This document shows, in pieces, positions 1 through 4,328 of a stretch of DNA of 6,874 nt. Position 1 is the first letter of the stretch, and each line of letters starts with the position of its first letter. The position numbers and the translations under genes were made by a program. This stretch comes from an uncultured Oscillospiraceae bacterium (lineage in GTDB: Bacteria; Bacillota; Clostridia; Oscillospirales; Acutalibacteraceae), in NCBI GenBank assembly GCA_900555705.1, contig USLV01000066.1, positions 1 through 6,874 of the forward strand, written 5' to 3'. The notes under the pieces were generated by a model. The model ran no database searches and had not been told where the DNA came from. It worked only from the letters and a program-made list of their open reading frames with translations.

Positions 1-481
1 TGAACATGAACACCGCAAGTCCCGCGCCGAAGCCCAGATAGATGATGCAGATGTTCCACGGGGTGTTCAGCTTGAGCTGGTCAGCGGTCTTGGACAGGGT
101 GAACATGACCATCTGGAAGGGGACGACCATGGAGAAGACGATGAGCAGATTCATGAACTTGCTCAGCTTGTTGTTCACGCGGGTAAGGTACCAGCCGGTC
201 ATGGAGCAGCACAGCAGGATGAGGGCCACGCTGGACACGGTGATGACGAGGCTGTAGCCAAGGCTGGACAGAAAGCCCATCTTGGTGACGCCGTAGATGT
301 AGTTGCTAAGGCCCGCGAAGGTCTCAGCCGTAGGCAGCTTGAAGACGGTGGAAGTGGTGAAGGTGCCTTCTATTTTCAGGCTGTTCTGCAAGATCAGGAC
401 GATGGGGTAGATCCAGAGCAGGCACAGCAGGCTCATGATGACAGTGAGGATGTTGTCCCACATTTTTTTATCTTTCGGCAT
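1..481 (-). CDS. Carbohydrate ABC transporter permease (MalG/CUT1-type), 3' part beyond window
   Basis: This is the second membrane subunit of a sugar importer, an integral membrane protein that would pair with the permease encoded just upstream. The reading frame is open from ATG at 481-479 to the window start, giving 160 residues with no stop. It starts MPKDKKMWDN and has hydrophobic segments at about residues 11-31, 72-98 and 108-129, with a further one beginning near 143. The order fits CUT1 MalG-like permeases, which are usually about 270-300 residues, so roughly the last 40 percent, including the EAA loop, lies outside. The start is supported by AGGAGG at 497-492, ten bases upstream and inside the end of the preceding gene. 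The stop of that gene and this start share one base (TAATG), implying translational coupling. Codon use (CTG, ACC, GCC, few CpG) differs from the binding-protein gene further upstream. Confidence 0.88.
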   Translation of the reverse strand, partial: MPKDKKMWDNILTVIMSLLCLLWIYPIVLILQNSLKIEGTFTTSTVFKLPTAETFAGLSNYIYGVTKMGFLSSLGYSLVITVSSVALILLCCSMTGWYLTRVNNKLSKFMNLLIVFSMVVPFQMVMFTLSKTADQLKLNTPWNICIIYLGFGAGLAVFMF

Positions 482-1347
482 TACTGCTGCACCTCCTTGG
501 AACGGGTAAACTTGAGCTGGATGAGCGAGATGATCACGACGATGAGGAAGAACACCGCGGCCTTTGCCTGACCGATGCCCTTCCACTGAGCACCAGAGCG
601 GCCATAGAAGGTGTTGTAGATGTTCAGGGCCAGCATCTCACTGGCGTTGGCAGGCTCACCGGCGGTCAGGGCCACGTTCTGGTCAAACAGCTTGAAGCTG
701 TTGGTCAGCGTCAGGAAGGTACAGATCGTCACGCTCGGCATCACCATCGGGATCGTGACGTGGCGCAATCGCTGGAGACCGCCCGCGCCGTCGATCGACG
801 CCGCCTCCGGCAGCTCGCCGGGAATGTTCTGAATCCCGGCGATATAGATCACCATCATATAGCCGATCAGCTGCCAGTTCGTCAGGATCACGAGACCCCA
901 GAAGCCGTATTCCGCCTTGTAGGTGATGTCGACGCCGAAGCGCAGCAGCACGCCGTTGATGATGACCTGCCAGATATAGCCGAGCACGATGCCGCCGACA
1001 AGATTCGGCATGAAGAACACCGTCCGGAAAAAGTTGCGGCCCTTGAGGCGCGAGGTCAGCAGCATCGCCAGCGCAAAGGCGAGGACGTTGACCGTGATGA
1101 CGCTGACGACCGTGAATTTCGCCGTGAACCAGAGGGCGTTCAGAAAGTCGCGGTCGGCTGTGAAGGCACGGATGTAGTTCCCAAAGCCGATGAAGCTCGC
1201 GTCCTTCACGGTTGTGAACCGGCAGAAGGACAGCCAGAGCCCCATCACAAAGGGAATCAGGAACGCCAGCGCAAAGGCGGCCAGCGTCGGCAGCACAAAG
1301 AACCAGAAATATCGTTTGTAGTTGCGCTGGATCAGGTTTTCTCTCAT
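481..1347 (-). CDS. Carbohydrate ABC transporter permease (MalF/UgpA-like, CUT1)
   Basis: First membrane subunit of a CUT1 sugar importer, 288 residues, a normal length for the shorter members of this permease family. Hydrophobic segments lie at about residues 13-38, 71-98, 110-130, 149-172, 201-216 and 262-278, giving six membrane spans. The cytoplasmic EAA loop that docks onto the ATPase is visible at 181-200 (EAASIDGAGG, then a VTIP motif). The position after LQR that is usually F is L here. An upstream ATG at 1386 would add 13 residues, but the ATG at 1347 is preferred: AGGAGG at 1360-1355 sits seven bases before it, and MRENLIQRNYKRYFWFF is a typical N-terminus. The gene follows the binding-protein gene by 87 bases containing a hairpin and overlaps the next permease by one base. 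Codon and CpG use change near base 690-740, about residues 203-219. Confidence 0.93.
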   Translation of the reverse strand: MRENLIQRNYKRYFWFFVLPTLAAFALAFLIPFVMGLWLSFCRFTTVKDASFIGFGNYIRAFTADRDFLNALWFTAKFTVVSVITVNVLAFALAMLLTSRLKGRNFFRTVFFMPNLVGGIVLGYIWQVIINGVLLRFGVDITYKAEYGFWGLVILTNWQLIGYMMVIYIAGIQNIPGELPEAASIDGAGGLQRLRHVTIPMVMPSVTICTFLTLTNSFKLFDQNVALTAGEPANASEMLALNIYNTFYGRSGAQWKGIGQAKAAVFFLIVVIISLIQLKFTRSKEVQQ

Positions 1348-1381
1348 AACGTCTCCTCCTGTGGCTCTATGCCGAAAAGGG

Positions 1382-1415
1382 GACACCGCCCGCCTCGATT
1401 CGGACGGGCGGTGTC
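1382..1415 (-). terminator. GC-rich intercistronic hairpin between binding protein and permease genes
   Basis: Perfect 11-bp arms GACACCGCCCG (1382-1392) and CGGGCGGTGTC (1405-1415) enclose a 12-base loop. On the minus strand the stem is followed by CCTTTTCGG, a short four-U stretch. It begins 19 bases past the binding-protein stop, and its far arm ends 34 bases before the permease start. In many sugar importers a hairpin at this place stops part of the transcription or protects the upstream mRNA, so that the binding protein is made in excess. The weak U run suggests partial termination or a 3' stability role rather than a full stop. Confidence 0.7.
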
Positions 1416-1434
1416 AGACATACAGCCGGGCGTC

Positions 1435-2787
1435 TCAGCCGGCTGCGTTCTGCTTCTCGGTTTTCCAGCCCTCGACCACATATTTCGCCACGTCGTCCCA
1501 GGAGATCCGTCCCTGGACATATTCCAGCAGCTTCGCGCCGAAATTGTCCTTGAAGGTCTGGCTCGGGAACACGGTGAAGTTCCAGGGCAGGTTGGTTACG
1601 CCCTCCCGCTCGCTCCATTCGAGCACATTGACCGCCAGCGGGTCGGACGGCTTGTCGGCGTCGGTGAAGGTGTCGAAGGGAGCGATGAAGCCGAGGTCCT
1701 TCGTCACGCGGCCCTTGCCCTCCGAGGAGGTGAACAGCCACTCGAGGAAGTCGAGCGATGCCTTCTGGTCCGCCTCCGAGGCGTTCTTGTTGATACAGAG
1801 GAAGTTCTCCGTGCCGATGCAGAGGCCCTGCCTGTCCTCCCCCTCGATGCCCATATACAGCGGCAGGAAGGCGACGTCCTCTGCCTTCACGACGTTGCCG
1901 CTGGTGTCGGAGACCTGGCCATAGGCCCAGTTACCATTCTGCACCATCGCACACTGGCCGAGCGCGAACTCCGCCATCGAGTCGTTGACCGTCTTCGAGC
2001 CGAGCAGGCCCTTCTCCGTGATCGAGTTGTTGCAATAGAGGTCGAAGAGCGCCTTGAAGTTGTTGCCGTATTCAAAGGTGACTTCGGCGGTCTGCTCGCT
2101 GTTTGTAAGATCGATCTGGTTTTTCTGGAACTCATAGTAGAGCGGTACGTTGGCGAGATGGGTCTGCCAGCGCCAGTCCTCGCCGGGGGCAAGGCTCGTC
2201 GAGGCGAACACACCCTTGATCCCGAGGGCGTCCCGCTTCGCCTGCATATCCTCCACGACCGCCTTCAGCTTATCGAAGCCGACGATCTCCTCCAGGGATT
2301 TCGCCTTCGCGTCCGAAAGCGCGAAGTATTTGTCCATGATCGAGCGGTTGACGATGATGCCGTAGCCCTCCACTGCCAGCGGAATGCCATAGACCCCGTC
2401 GCCCTCCGTGATCGCGATGCTCTTATCCAGCAGATGCGAATAGAGCTTCGTATCCTTCAGATTCGCGCAGTAGTTCTTCCAGCTCGCGTAGCCGACCGGC
2501 CCGTTGATCTGGAAGATGGTCGGGGCGTCCTTCTTCGCGATCTCGCCCTTGAGCTGCTGCTCATAGGTGTTCGCCGCCGCCGTCACCACCTTGACCTTCA
2601 CGCCGGTCGCGTCGGTATAGGCCTTCGCAATCGACTGATAGGCCGCTTCCTGCTCCGGCTTGAAGTTCAGAAAATAGACCTTTCCCTTGCCGGCCTCGCC
2701 GCTGTCCTTATCCGAGCCGCGACAGCCCGCGAGTGAAAATGCCAGACAGACCGCAACCGCGGCCGCTGCCCATTTTTTCCATTTCAT
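1435..2787 (-). CDS. ABC transporter sugar-binding lipoprotein (extracellular solute-binding family 1, CUT1)
   Basis: Extracytoplasmic substrate-binding lipoprotein of a carbohydrate importer, 450 residues, the usual family length. It would capture the sugar at the cell surface and pass it to the two permeases encoded downstream. The N-terminus is a lipoprotein signal: MKWKKW, a hydrophobic stretch at 7-18, then lipobox LAGC with the lipidated cysteine at residue 22, followed by a Gly/Ser/Asp/Lys linker. The mature part starts with the pattern VYFLNFKPEQEAAYQSIAKA, typical of this fold, and has a mid-protein aromatic patch (EDWRWQTHLANVPLYYEF) of the sort that packs on sugars. AGGAGG at 2803-2798 lies ten bases before the ATG. 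No ATPase gene is present here; CUT1 systems of this gene order commonly share an MsmK/MsiK-type ATPase encoded elsewhere. The sugar cannot be told from the sequence; an oligosaccharide is likely. Confidence 0.93.
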   Translation of the reverse strand: MKWKKWAAAAVAVCLAFSLAGCRGSDKDSGEAGKGKVYFLNFKPEQEAAYQSIAKAYTDATGVKVKVVTAAANTYEQQLKGEIAKKDAPTIFQINGPVGYASWKNYCANLKDTKLYSHLLDKSIAITEGDGVYGIPLAVEGYGIIVNRSIMDKYFALSDAKAKSLEEIVGFDKLKAVVEDMQAKRDALGIKGVFASTSLAPGEDWRWQTHLANVPLYYEFQKNQIDLTNSEQTAEVTFEYGNNFKALFDLYCNNSITEKGLLGSKTVNDSMAEFALGQCAMVQNGNWAYGQVSDTSGNVVKAEDVAFLPLYMGIEGEDRQGLCIGTENFLCINKNASEADQKASLDFLEWLFTSSEGKGRVTKDLGFIAPFDTFTDADKPSDPLAVNVLEWSEREGVTNLPWNFTVFPSQTFKDNFGAKLLEYVQGRISWDDVAKYVVEGWKTEKQNAAG

Positions 2788-3002
2788 CGTAACAATTCCT
2801 CCTATATCGGTTACCCTGTTGTCAAATTGGCTGTGAGCCCGTTTAAAACGGGCCGCATTTCCAGTTTGGCAGATTTGACGAAGAGTTATTCCTCGTCGGC
2901 CGGGATTTTTGCTGCCAATCTTATACAGCGGCGGAAAAGCTTACGATATATCGCAAATTTTGTTAATTGGAAAAGGATGCTGTCCGCAAAAACACAAAAA
3001 CA
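2788..3002 (-). promoter_or_regulatory. Upstream region of the sugar-importer operon
   Basis: About 215 bases without a supportable gene that must carry the operon promoter. No convincing -35/-10 pair was found on the minus strand. TTGACA occurs at 2825-2820, but no -10 box follows at the right distance. TATAAG occurs at 2925-2920 without a good -35. Two dyads stand out: the 17-bp palindrome at 2837-2853 and a 10-bp palindrome CGATATATCG at 2944-2953. Confidence 0.4.
2837..2853. promoter_or_regulatory. Perfect palindrome, candidate operator
   Basis: GCCCGTTT, one central A, then AAACGGGC: 8-bp perfect arms, 50 bases upstream of the binding-protein start. Neither strand has a U run after it, so it is unlikely to be a terminator. 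Its size and place fit an operator for a dimeric regulator such as a LacI-family repressor, which often controls CUT1 sugar operons. That assignment is inference. Confidence 0.45.
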
Positions 3003-3032
3003 GGCCGCCTGCGGGTTACACCGCAGGCGGCC
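3003..3032 (-). terminator. Strong intrinsic terminator, minus strand
   Basis: Perfect 12-bp arms GGCCGCCTGCGG (3003-3014) and CCGCAGGCGGCC (3021-3032) with a 6-base loop. On the minus strand the stem is followed by TGTTTTTGTGTTTTTG, a strong U-rich tail. It would stop transcription arriving from higher coordinates before the sugar operon. No complete minus-strand gene sits just upstream of it, so it looks orphaned, or serves as a backstop for the antisense RNA and prophage transcripts. Confidence 0.85.
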
Positions 3033-3046
3033 ATTCCATCAAAAAT

Positions 3047-3062
3047 ATATGATCGGTCATAT
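3047..3062. repeat. Small inverted repeat in the AT-rich spacer
   Basis: ATATGA (3047-3052), four central bases TCGG, then TCATAT (3057-3062). It lies 40 bases upstream of the -35 box of the plus-strand promoter, a possible binding site for a regulator of that promoter. At this length in AT-rich DNA it may also be chance. The rest of 3033-3101 shows nothing else. Confidence 0.25.
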
Positions 3063-3101
3063 TTCACAGAACACTCATATTTATTTCTCATGTTTCTGAT
3101 A

Positions 3102-3130
3102 TTGACATATTTCCCCATTACCTATATACT
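3102..3130 (+). promoter_or_regulatory. Near-consensus sigma-A promoter for the small toxin-like gene
   Basis: TTGACA at 3102-3107, a 17-base spacer, and TATACT at 3125-3130 (five of six to TATAAT). The predicted start is G at about 3137, so the transcript would begin GUGGCACUACC. This is one of the two best promoters in the window and faces the other (3356-3384). Confidence 0.85.
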
Positions 3131-3136
3131 ATATAT

Positions 3137-3192
3137 GTGGCACTACCATAACGGTAGGCGGTTAACTCTTGCCCCCAGAAGGGGGGGTGCCG
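3137..3192 (+). promoter_or_regulatory. Structured 5' leader that can hide the ribosome binding site
   Basis: The leader from the predicted start to the ATG can form three helices. CTACC (3143-3147) pairs with GGTAG (3153-3157). CCCCC (3172-3176) pairs with GGGGG (3181-3185) across the loop AGAA. GGCAC at the very 5' end (3139-3143) pairs with GTGCC (3187-3191) just before the ATG. The G run at 3181-3187 is the only ribosome binding site candidate, so this fold would mask it. In addition GGCGGTTA (3157-3164) can pair with TAACCGCC (3268-3275), which contains the stop codon, giving a 5'-3' closure as known in hok-type and fst-type toxin mRNAs. Confidence 0.65.
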
Positions 3193-3270
3193 ATGGAGTA
3201 TTTGATTGTCCTCGTCATCCTTTTGGTGTTGATCGACGGCATACATACCGGTTGGCATAAAAAGAAATAA
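3193..3270 (+). CDS. 25-residue hydrophobic peptide, candidate type I toxin (Fst-like layout)
   Basis: A very short gene, ATG at 3193 to TAA at 3268, encoding 25 residues. It begins MEYLIVLVILLVLIDG, a membrane segment at about residues 3-14, and ends IHTGWHKKK: an aromatic W followed by a basic tail. Small membrane toxins of the Fst and Ldr families share this plan (helix, tryptophan, charged C-terminus), though Fst (33 residues) and Ldr (35) are longer. A G-rich ribosome binding site (3181-3187) ends five bases before the ATG and is masked by a leader hairpin. A consensus promoter lies upstream, and an opposing promoter gives an antisense RNA over the 3' end; the terminator overlaps the last codons. 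The toxin role is inferred from architecture, and the membrane target is assumed from the helix. Alternative: a small regulatory membrane peptide, or a decayed copy. Confidence 0.65.
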   Translation: MEYLIVLVILLVLIDGIHTGWHKKK

Positions 3271-3349
3271 CCGCCCGTCCCTAACAAAGATGGCGGTTAT
3301 TTCTTAACCAAGATCGGGGGCTAACCGTCTATCGGTAGTGCCACCTTTC
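3258..3349 (-). ncRNA. Predicted antisense RNA (antitoxin candidate)
   Basis: Predicted from the promoter at 3384-3356 (start near 3349) and the terminator ending near 3258, giving about 90 nt. It covers the last few codons, the stop and the whole 3' end of the peptide mRNA, so it is a perfect antisense over about 48 bases. Its 5' part, GTGGCACTACC, then GATAGACGGTTAG, then CCCCC (to 3316), repeats the start of the toxin mRNA leader. It therefore carries a second copy of the C run that pairs with the toxin's G-run ribosome binding site, and could block it in trans. No ORF of note lies in it. Existence and ends are predictions. Confidence 0.6.
3262..3305. terminator. Bidirectional terminator shared by the toxin mRNA and antisense RNA
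   Basis: Perfect 14-bp arms AAGAAATAACCGCC (3262-3275) and GGCGGTTATTTCTT (3292-3305), with a 16-base loop. On the minus strand the stem runs into TTATTTCTTTTTATG, a good U tail for the antisense RNA. On the plus strand the U-rich part (TTATTTCTT) is inside the 3' arm. It overlaps the last two sense codons and the stop of the peptide gene, as the shared terminator does in the par locus of pAD1. The plus-strand loop contains CUAA and the minus-strand loop UUAG, both fitting the YUNR U-turn pattern used for first contact between antisense pairs, though four-base patterns are weak evidence. Confidence 0.75.
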
Positions 3350-3355
3350 GTTTAT

Positions 3356-3384
3356 ATGATACCCTTTTTCATCTCTTTTGTCAA
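3356..3384 (-). promoter_or_regulatory. Near-consensus sigma-A promoter for the antisense RNA
   Basis: Minus strand: TTGACA at 3384-3379, exactly 17 bases, then TATCAT at 3361-3356 (five of six). It points at the plus-strand promoter 225 bases away. Both match the -35 box perfectly and have the same spacer length, which fits high-level convergent transcription. Confidence 0.85.
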
Positions 3385-3553
3385 TAATGTAGGCGTCCAT
3401 TTTCCGCCAAATTGTCGCTTTTTTTATGCATTATGCGCCGTTAAGTGAATTTAAAACCCCTTTAAAAGCATTTTAAAGCGTATTAAAGCGTTTATCTCCG
3501 TTTTACAAGGTTTTTAAAATTTTTAAAAGTGTGAATAAAACGTTAATAAATAT
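3385..3553. repeat. AT-rich spacer with TTTAAA-like boxes at helical spacing
   Basis: No gene is supportable in this AT-rich tract. From 3450 to about 3531 TTTAAA-like boxes recur at 10-11 base steps: TTTAAAACCCC at 3450, TTTAAAAGCAT at 3461, TTTAAAGCGT at 3472, ATTAAAGCGT at 3482, weaker units near 3492 and 3502, then TTTAAA at 3513 and 3522. The step matches one turn of the helix. It could be a protein-binding array, an easily melted or flexible element, or an origin-like iteron set; the sequence alone does not decide. Confidence 0.45.
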
Positions 3554-3572
3554 CCCCCGGCGTAGCCGGGGG
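3554..3572 (-). terminator. Intrinsic terminator downstream of the 51-residue ORF
   Basis: CCCCCGGC (3554-3561), loop GTA, GCCGGGGG (3565-3572): an 8-bp all-GC stem. On the minus strand ATATTTATTAACG follows, a moderately U-rich tail. A second small hairpin, GGGC-TTT-GCCC, lies just before it at 3585-3595. It would end transcripts coming from the hairpin/ORF unit at 3655-3925. Confidence 0.65.
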
Positions 3573-3654
3573 TATTGCATATGCGGGCAAAGCCCTATGA
3601 TCCTCGCGGATACGTCAAACGTGTAAGTACGGTCAGCCAGCCGCGCTCAGACTG

Positions 3655-3810
3655 TTACTTGCCGCCCGTAAACGGGCCAATTTCACTCAGGGTTAGTTGT
3701 TCGTCCAACTGGTCTTCTTTTAACTGGTTTGCGATATATTCCGCTATTCGACTTGCATTCTTGCCCGCTGTATCCACAGTGCGCCTTACTTTTGTAGCCT
3801 TGTTCCACAT
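3655..3810 (-). CDS. Possible 51-residue protein of unknown function
   Basis: An uninterrupted frame from ATG at 3810-3808 to TAA at 3657-3655 encodes 51 residues. It begins MWNKATKVRRTVDTAGKNAS, has a helix-like charged middle (RIAEYIANQLKEDQLDEQL), and ends SEIGPFTGGK. It is soluble and strongly charged, basic at the N-terminus and acidic in the middle, which is credible for a small protein. There is no Shine-Dalgarno sequence: where it should be, the small hairpin ACCGCCAGACGGT (3825-3813) ends two bases before the ATG. An in-frame TAG shortly upstream and no other start support this ATG if the gene is real. Codon use is less GC-biased than in the surrounding operons. A terminator lies about 80 bases downstream. 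I do not recognise a family. Confidence 0.4.
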   Translation of the reverse strand: MWNKATKVRRTVDTAGKNASRIAEYIANQLKEDQLDEQLTLSEIGPFTGGK

Positions 3811-3843
3811 AAACCGTCTGGCGGTATCTAACTAATTAACAAT

Positions 3844-3925
3844 ACTGTAAAGGGCTGTGGTTGGAGCCTTTCAAAAACCGTCTAGCGGTAGGGAACCGAA
3901 ACCAATCCACAGCATCCCTTACAGT
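3844..3925 (-). ncRNA. Long imperfect hairpin, candidate structured RNA or small repeat element
   Basis: Arms 3844-3864 and 3902-3925 pair in three blocks: ACTGTAA.GGG with CCCTTACAGT (one bulged A), CTGTGG with CCACAG, and TTGG with CCAA, separated by a 3-base and a 1-base bulge. The 37-base loop holds the short hairpin ACCG-TCTAG-CGGT (3877-3889). The bulged stem looks like a maintained RNA fold or the ends of a miniature element. On the minus strand it precedes the 51-residue ORF and follows the phage operon hairpin. TGCTACACT at 3931-3923 resembles an extended -10 box without a clear -35. Confidence 0.45.
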
Positions 3926-3976
3926 GTAGCACATAGCCCTTGGAGAGGGGCTCTAATAACTACTACTCTATAATAC

Positions 3977-4004
3977 AAGGAGGGCCAAACAATTGGCCCT
4001 CCTT
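3977..4004 (-). terminator. Hairpin at the end of the phage late/lysis operon
   Basis: AAGGAGGGCCAA (3977-3988), loop ACAA, TTGGCCCTCCTT (3993-4004): a perfect 12-bp stem that starts seven bases past the stop of the last lysis gene. The minus-strand tail is GTATTATAG, not a strong U run, so termination may be partial. The stretch 3926-3976 shows no further element. Confidence 0.7.
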
Positions 4005-4011
4005 CATCATC

Positions 4012-4308
4012 TTATTCGGTTCTCCCCCGCAGCCGCCCGATCAGGTCACTGACATAGTTCGCGCCTCTGCTGGCGAAGATGCCGGTCAGCACGACGCCGA
4101 TGACCGGCTGAACAAACGGCACGCCGAGCCAGCCGTAGAGGTCGGCTCCGGATGCCAGGCACAGCAGCACAGACACCGCCACAGCGGCCAGTTGCAGCAC
4201 AGCCGATTTGGCCCCCTCCCCCGCGAATGCCGCGCAGATGGACTTGATGTACTCCACCACCGCTTCGACGGTGACGGCCAGAATGATAACCAGTGTGATT
4301 CCTTCCAT
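4012..4308 (-). CDS. Phage holin-like membrane protein
   Basis: A 98-residue protein with three hydrophobic segments at about 4-17, 38-53 and 65-79, separated by the short loops EYIKSICAAFAGEGAKS and ASGADLYGWLG, and a basic tail (LIGRLRGRTE). The GADLY and SRGANYVSDLI stretches resemble small membrane proteins common next to amidase endolysins in Clostridia prophages. The expected role is to permeabilise the inner membrane at lysis so the endolysin can reach the wall. AGGAGG at 4323-4318 is nine bases before the ATG and sits in the short gap after the previous gene. It is the last gene of the operon, followed by a hairpin. The family call is from the pattern of sequence and context; a regulator of lysis is the alternative. 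Confidence 0.75.
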   Translation of the reverse strand: MEGITLVIILAVTVEAVVEYIKSICAAFAGEGAKSAVLQLAAVAVSVLLCLASGADLYGWLGVPFVQPVIGVVLTGIFASRGANYVSDLIGRLRGRTE

Positions 4309-4328
4309 GATACAATTCCTCCTATGTT

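Larger units (their letters stand above)
3139..3345. repeat. Imperfect terminal inverted repeat flanking the toxin-like module
   Basis: GTGGCACTACC occurs at 3137-3147 on plus and again at 3345-3335 on minus. Each copy is followed by diverged but alignable sequence: an A/T-rich link, CGGTTA, then CCCCC. The two copies lie at the 5' ends of the two convergent transcripts. Fst/par loci instead use direct repeats, so this is a variation on that plan. The inverted ends could also mark a small mobile or repeated element. Confidence 0.6.
3322..3891 (-). repeat. Three dispersed copies of TACCGNNAGACGGTT
   Basis: On the minus strand the 15-base motif occurs at 3337-3323 (NN = AT), 3826-3812 (CC) and 3890-3876 (CT). 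Each copy can form a 4-bp hairpin ACCG/CGGT with the loop NNAGA. The only variable bases are the two at the start of the loop. The contexts differ: the 5' end of the predicted antisense RNA, just before the ATG of the 51-residue ORF, and the loop of the long hairpin. A diverged fourth version may lie in the toxin mRNA leader (3144-3163, plus). Confidence 0.6.

Noticed and set aside
760..2736. 658-residue open frame on the plus strand
   Set aside because: It is antisense to the well-supported binding-protein and permease genes. It is rich in Arg, Glu, Asp, His and Val as expected from a mirrored high-GC frame, and has no ribosome binding site.
2820..2825. TTGACA on the minus strand upstream of the binding-protein gene
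   Set aside because: Seventeen bases downstream lies the ribosome binding site rather than a -10 box; GATATA is only 11 bases away.
2827..3260. Two plus-strand frames of 90 and 97 residues
   Set aside because: They run through a strong terminator, and the second also through the promoter at 3102-3130; neither has a good ribosome binding site.
3575..3835. 86-residue plus-strand frame in the spacer
   Set aside because: It has no ribosome binding site, a composition without protein character, and crosses the terminator region and the motif repeat. The opposite-strand frame is more plausible.
3969..3974. TATAAT on the plus strand
   Set aside because: There is no -35 at 16-18 bases (TTGGAG is 23 bases away), and the plus-strand product would enter the lysis genes antisense.
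3033..4011. tRNA gene or CRISPR array
   Set aside because: No cloverleaf with a GTTCRANNC arm was found. The repeated motif has only three copies at irregular distances with no uniform spacers.
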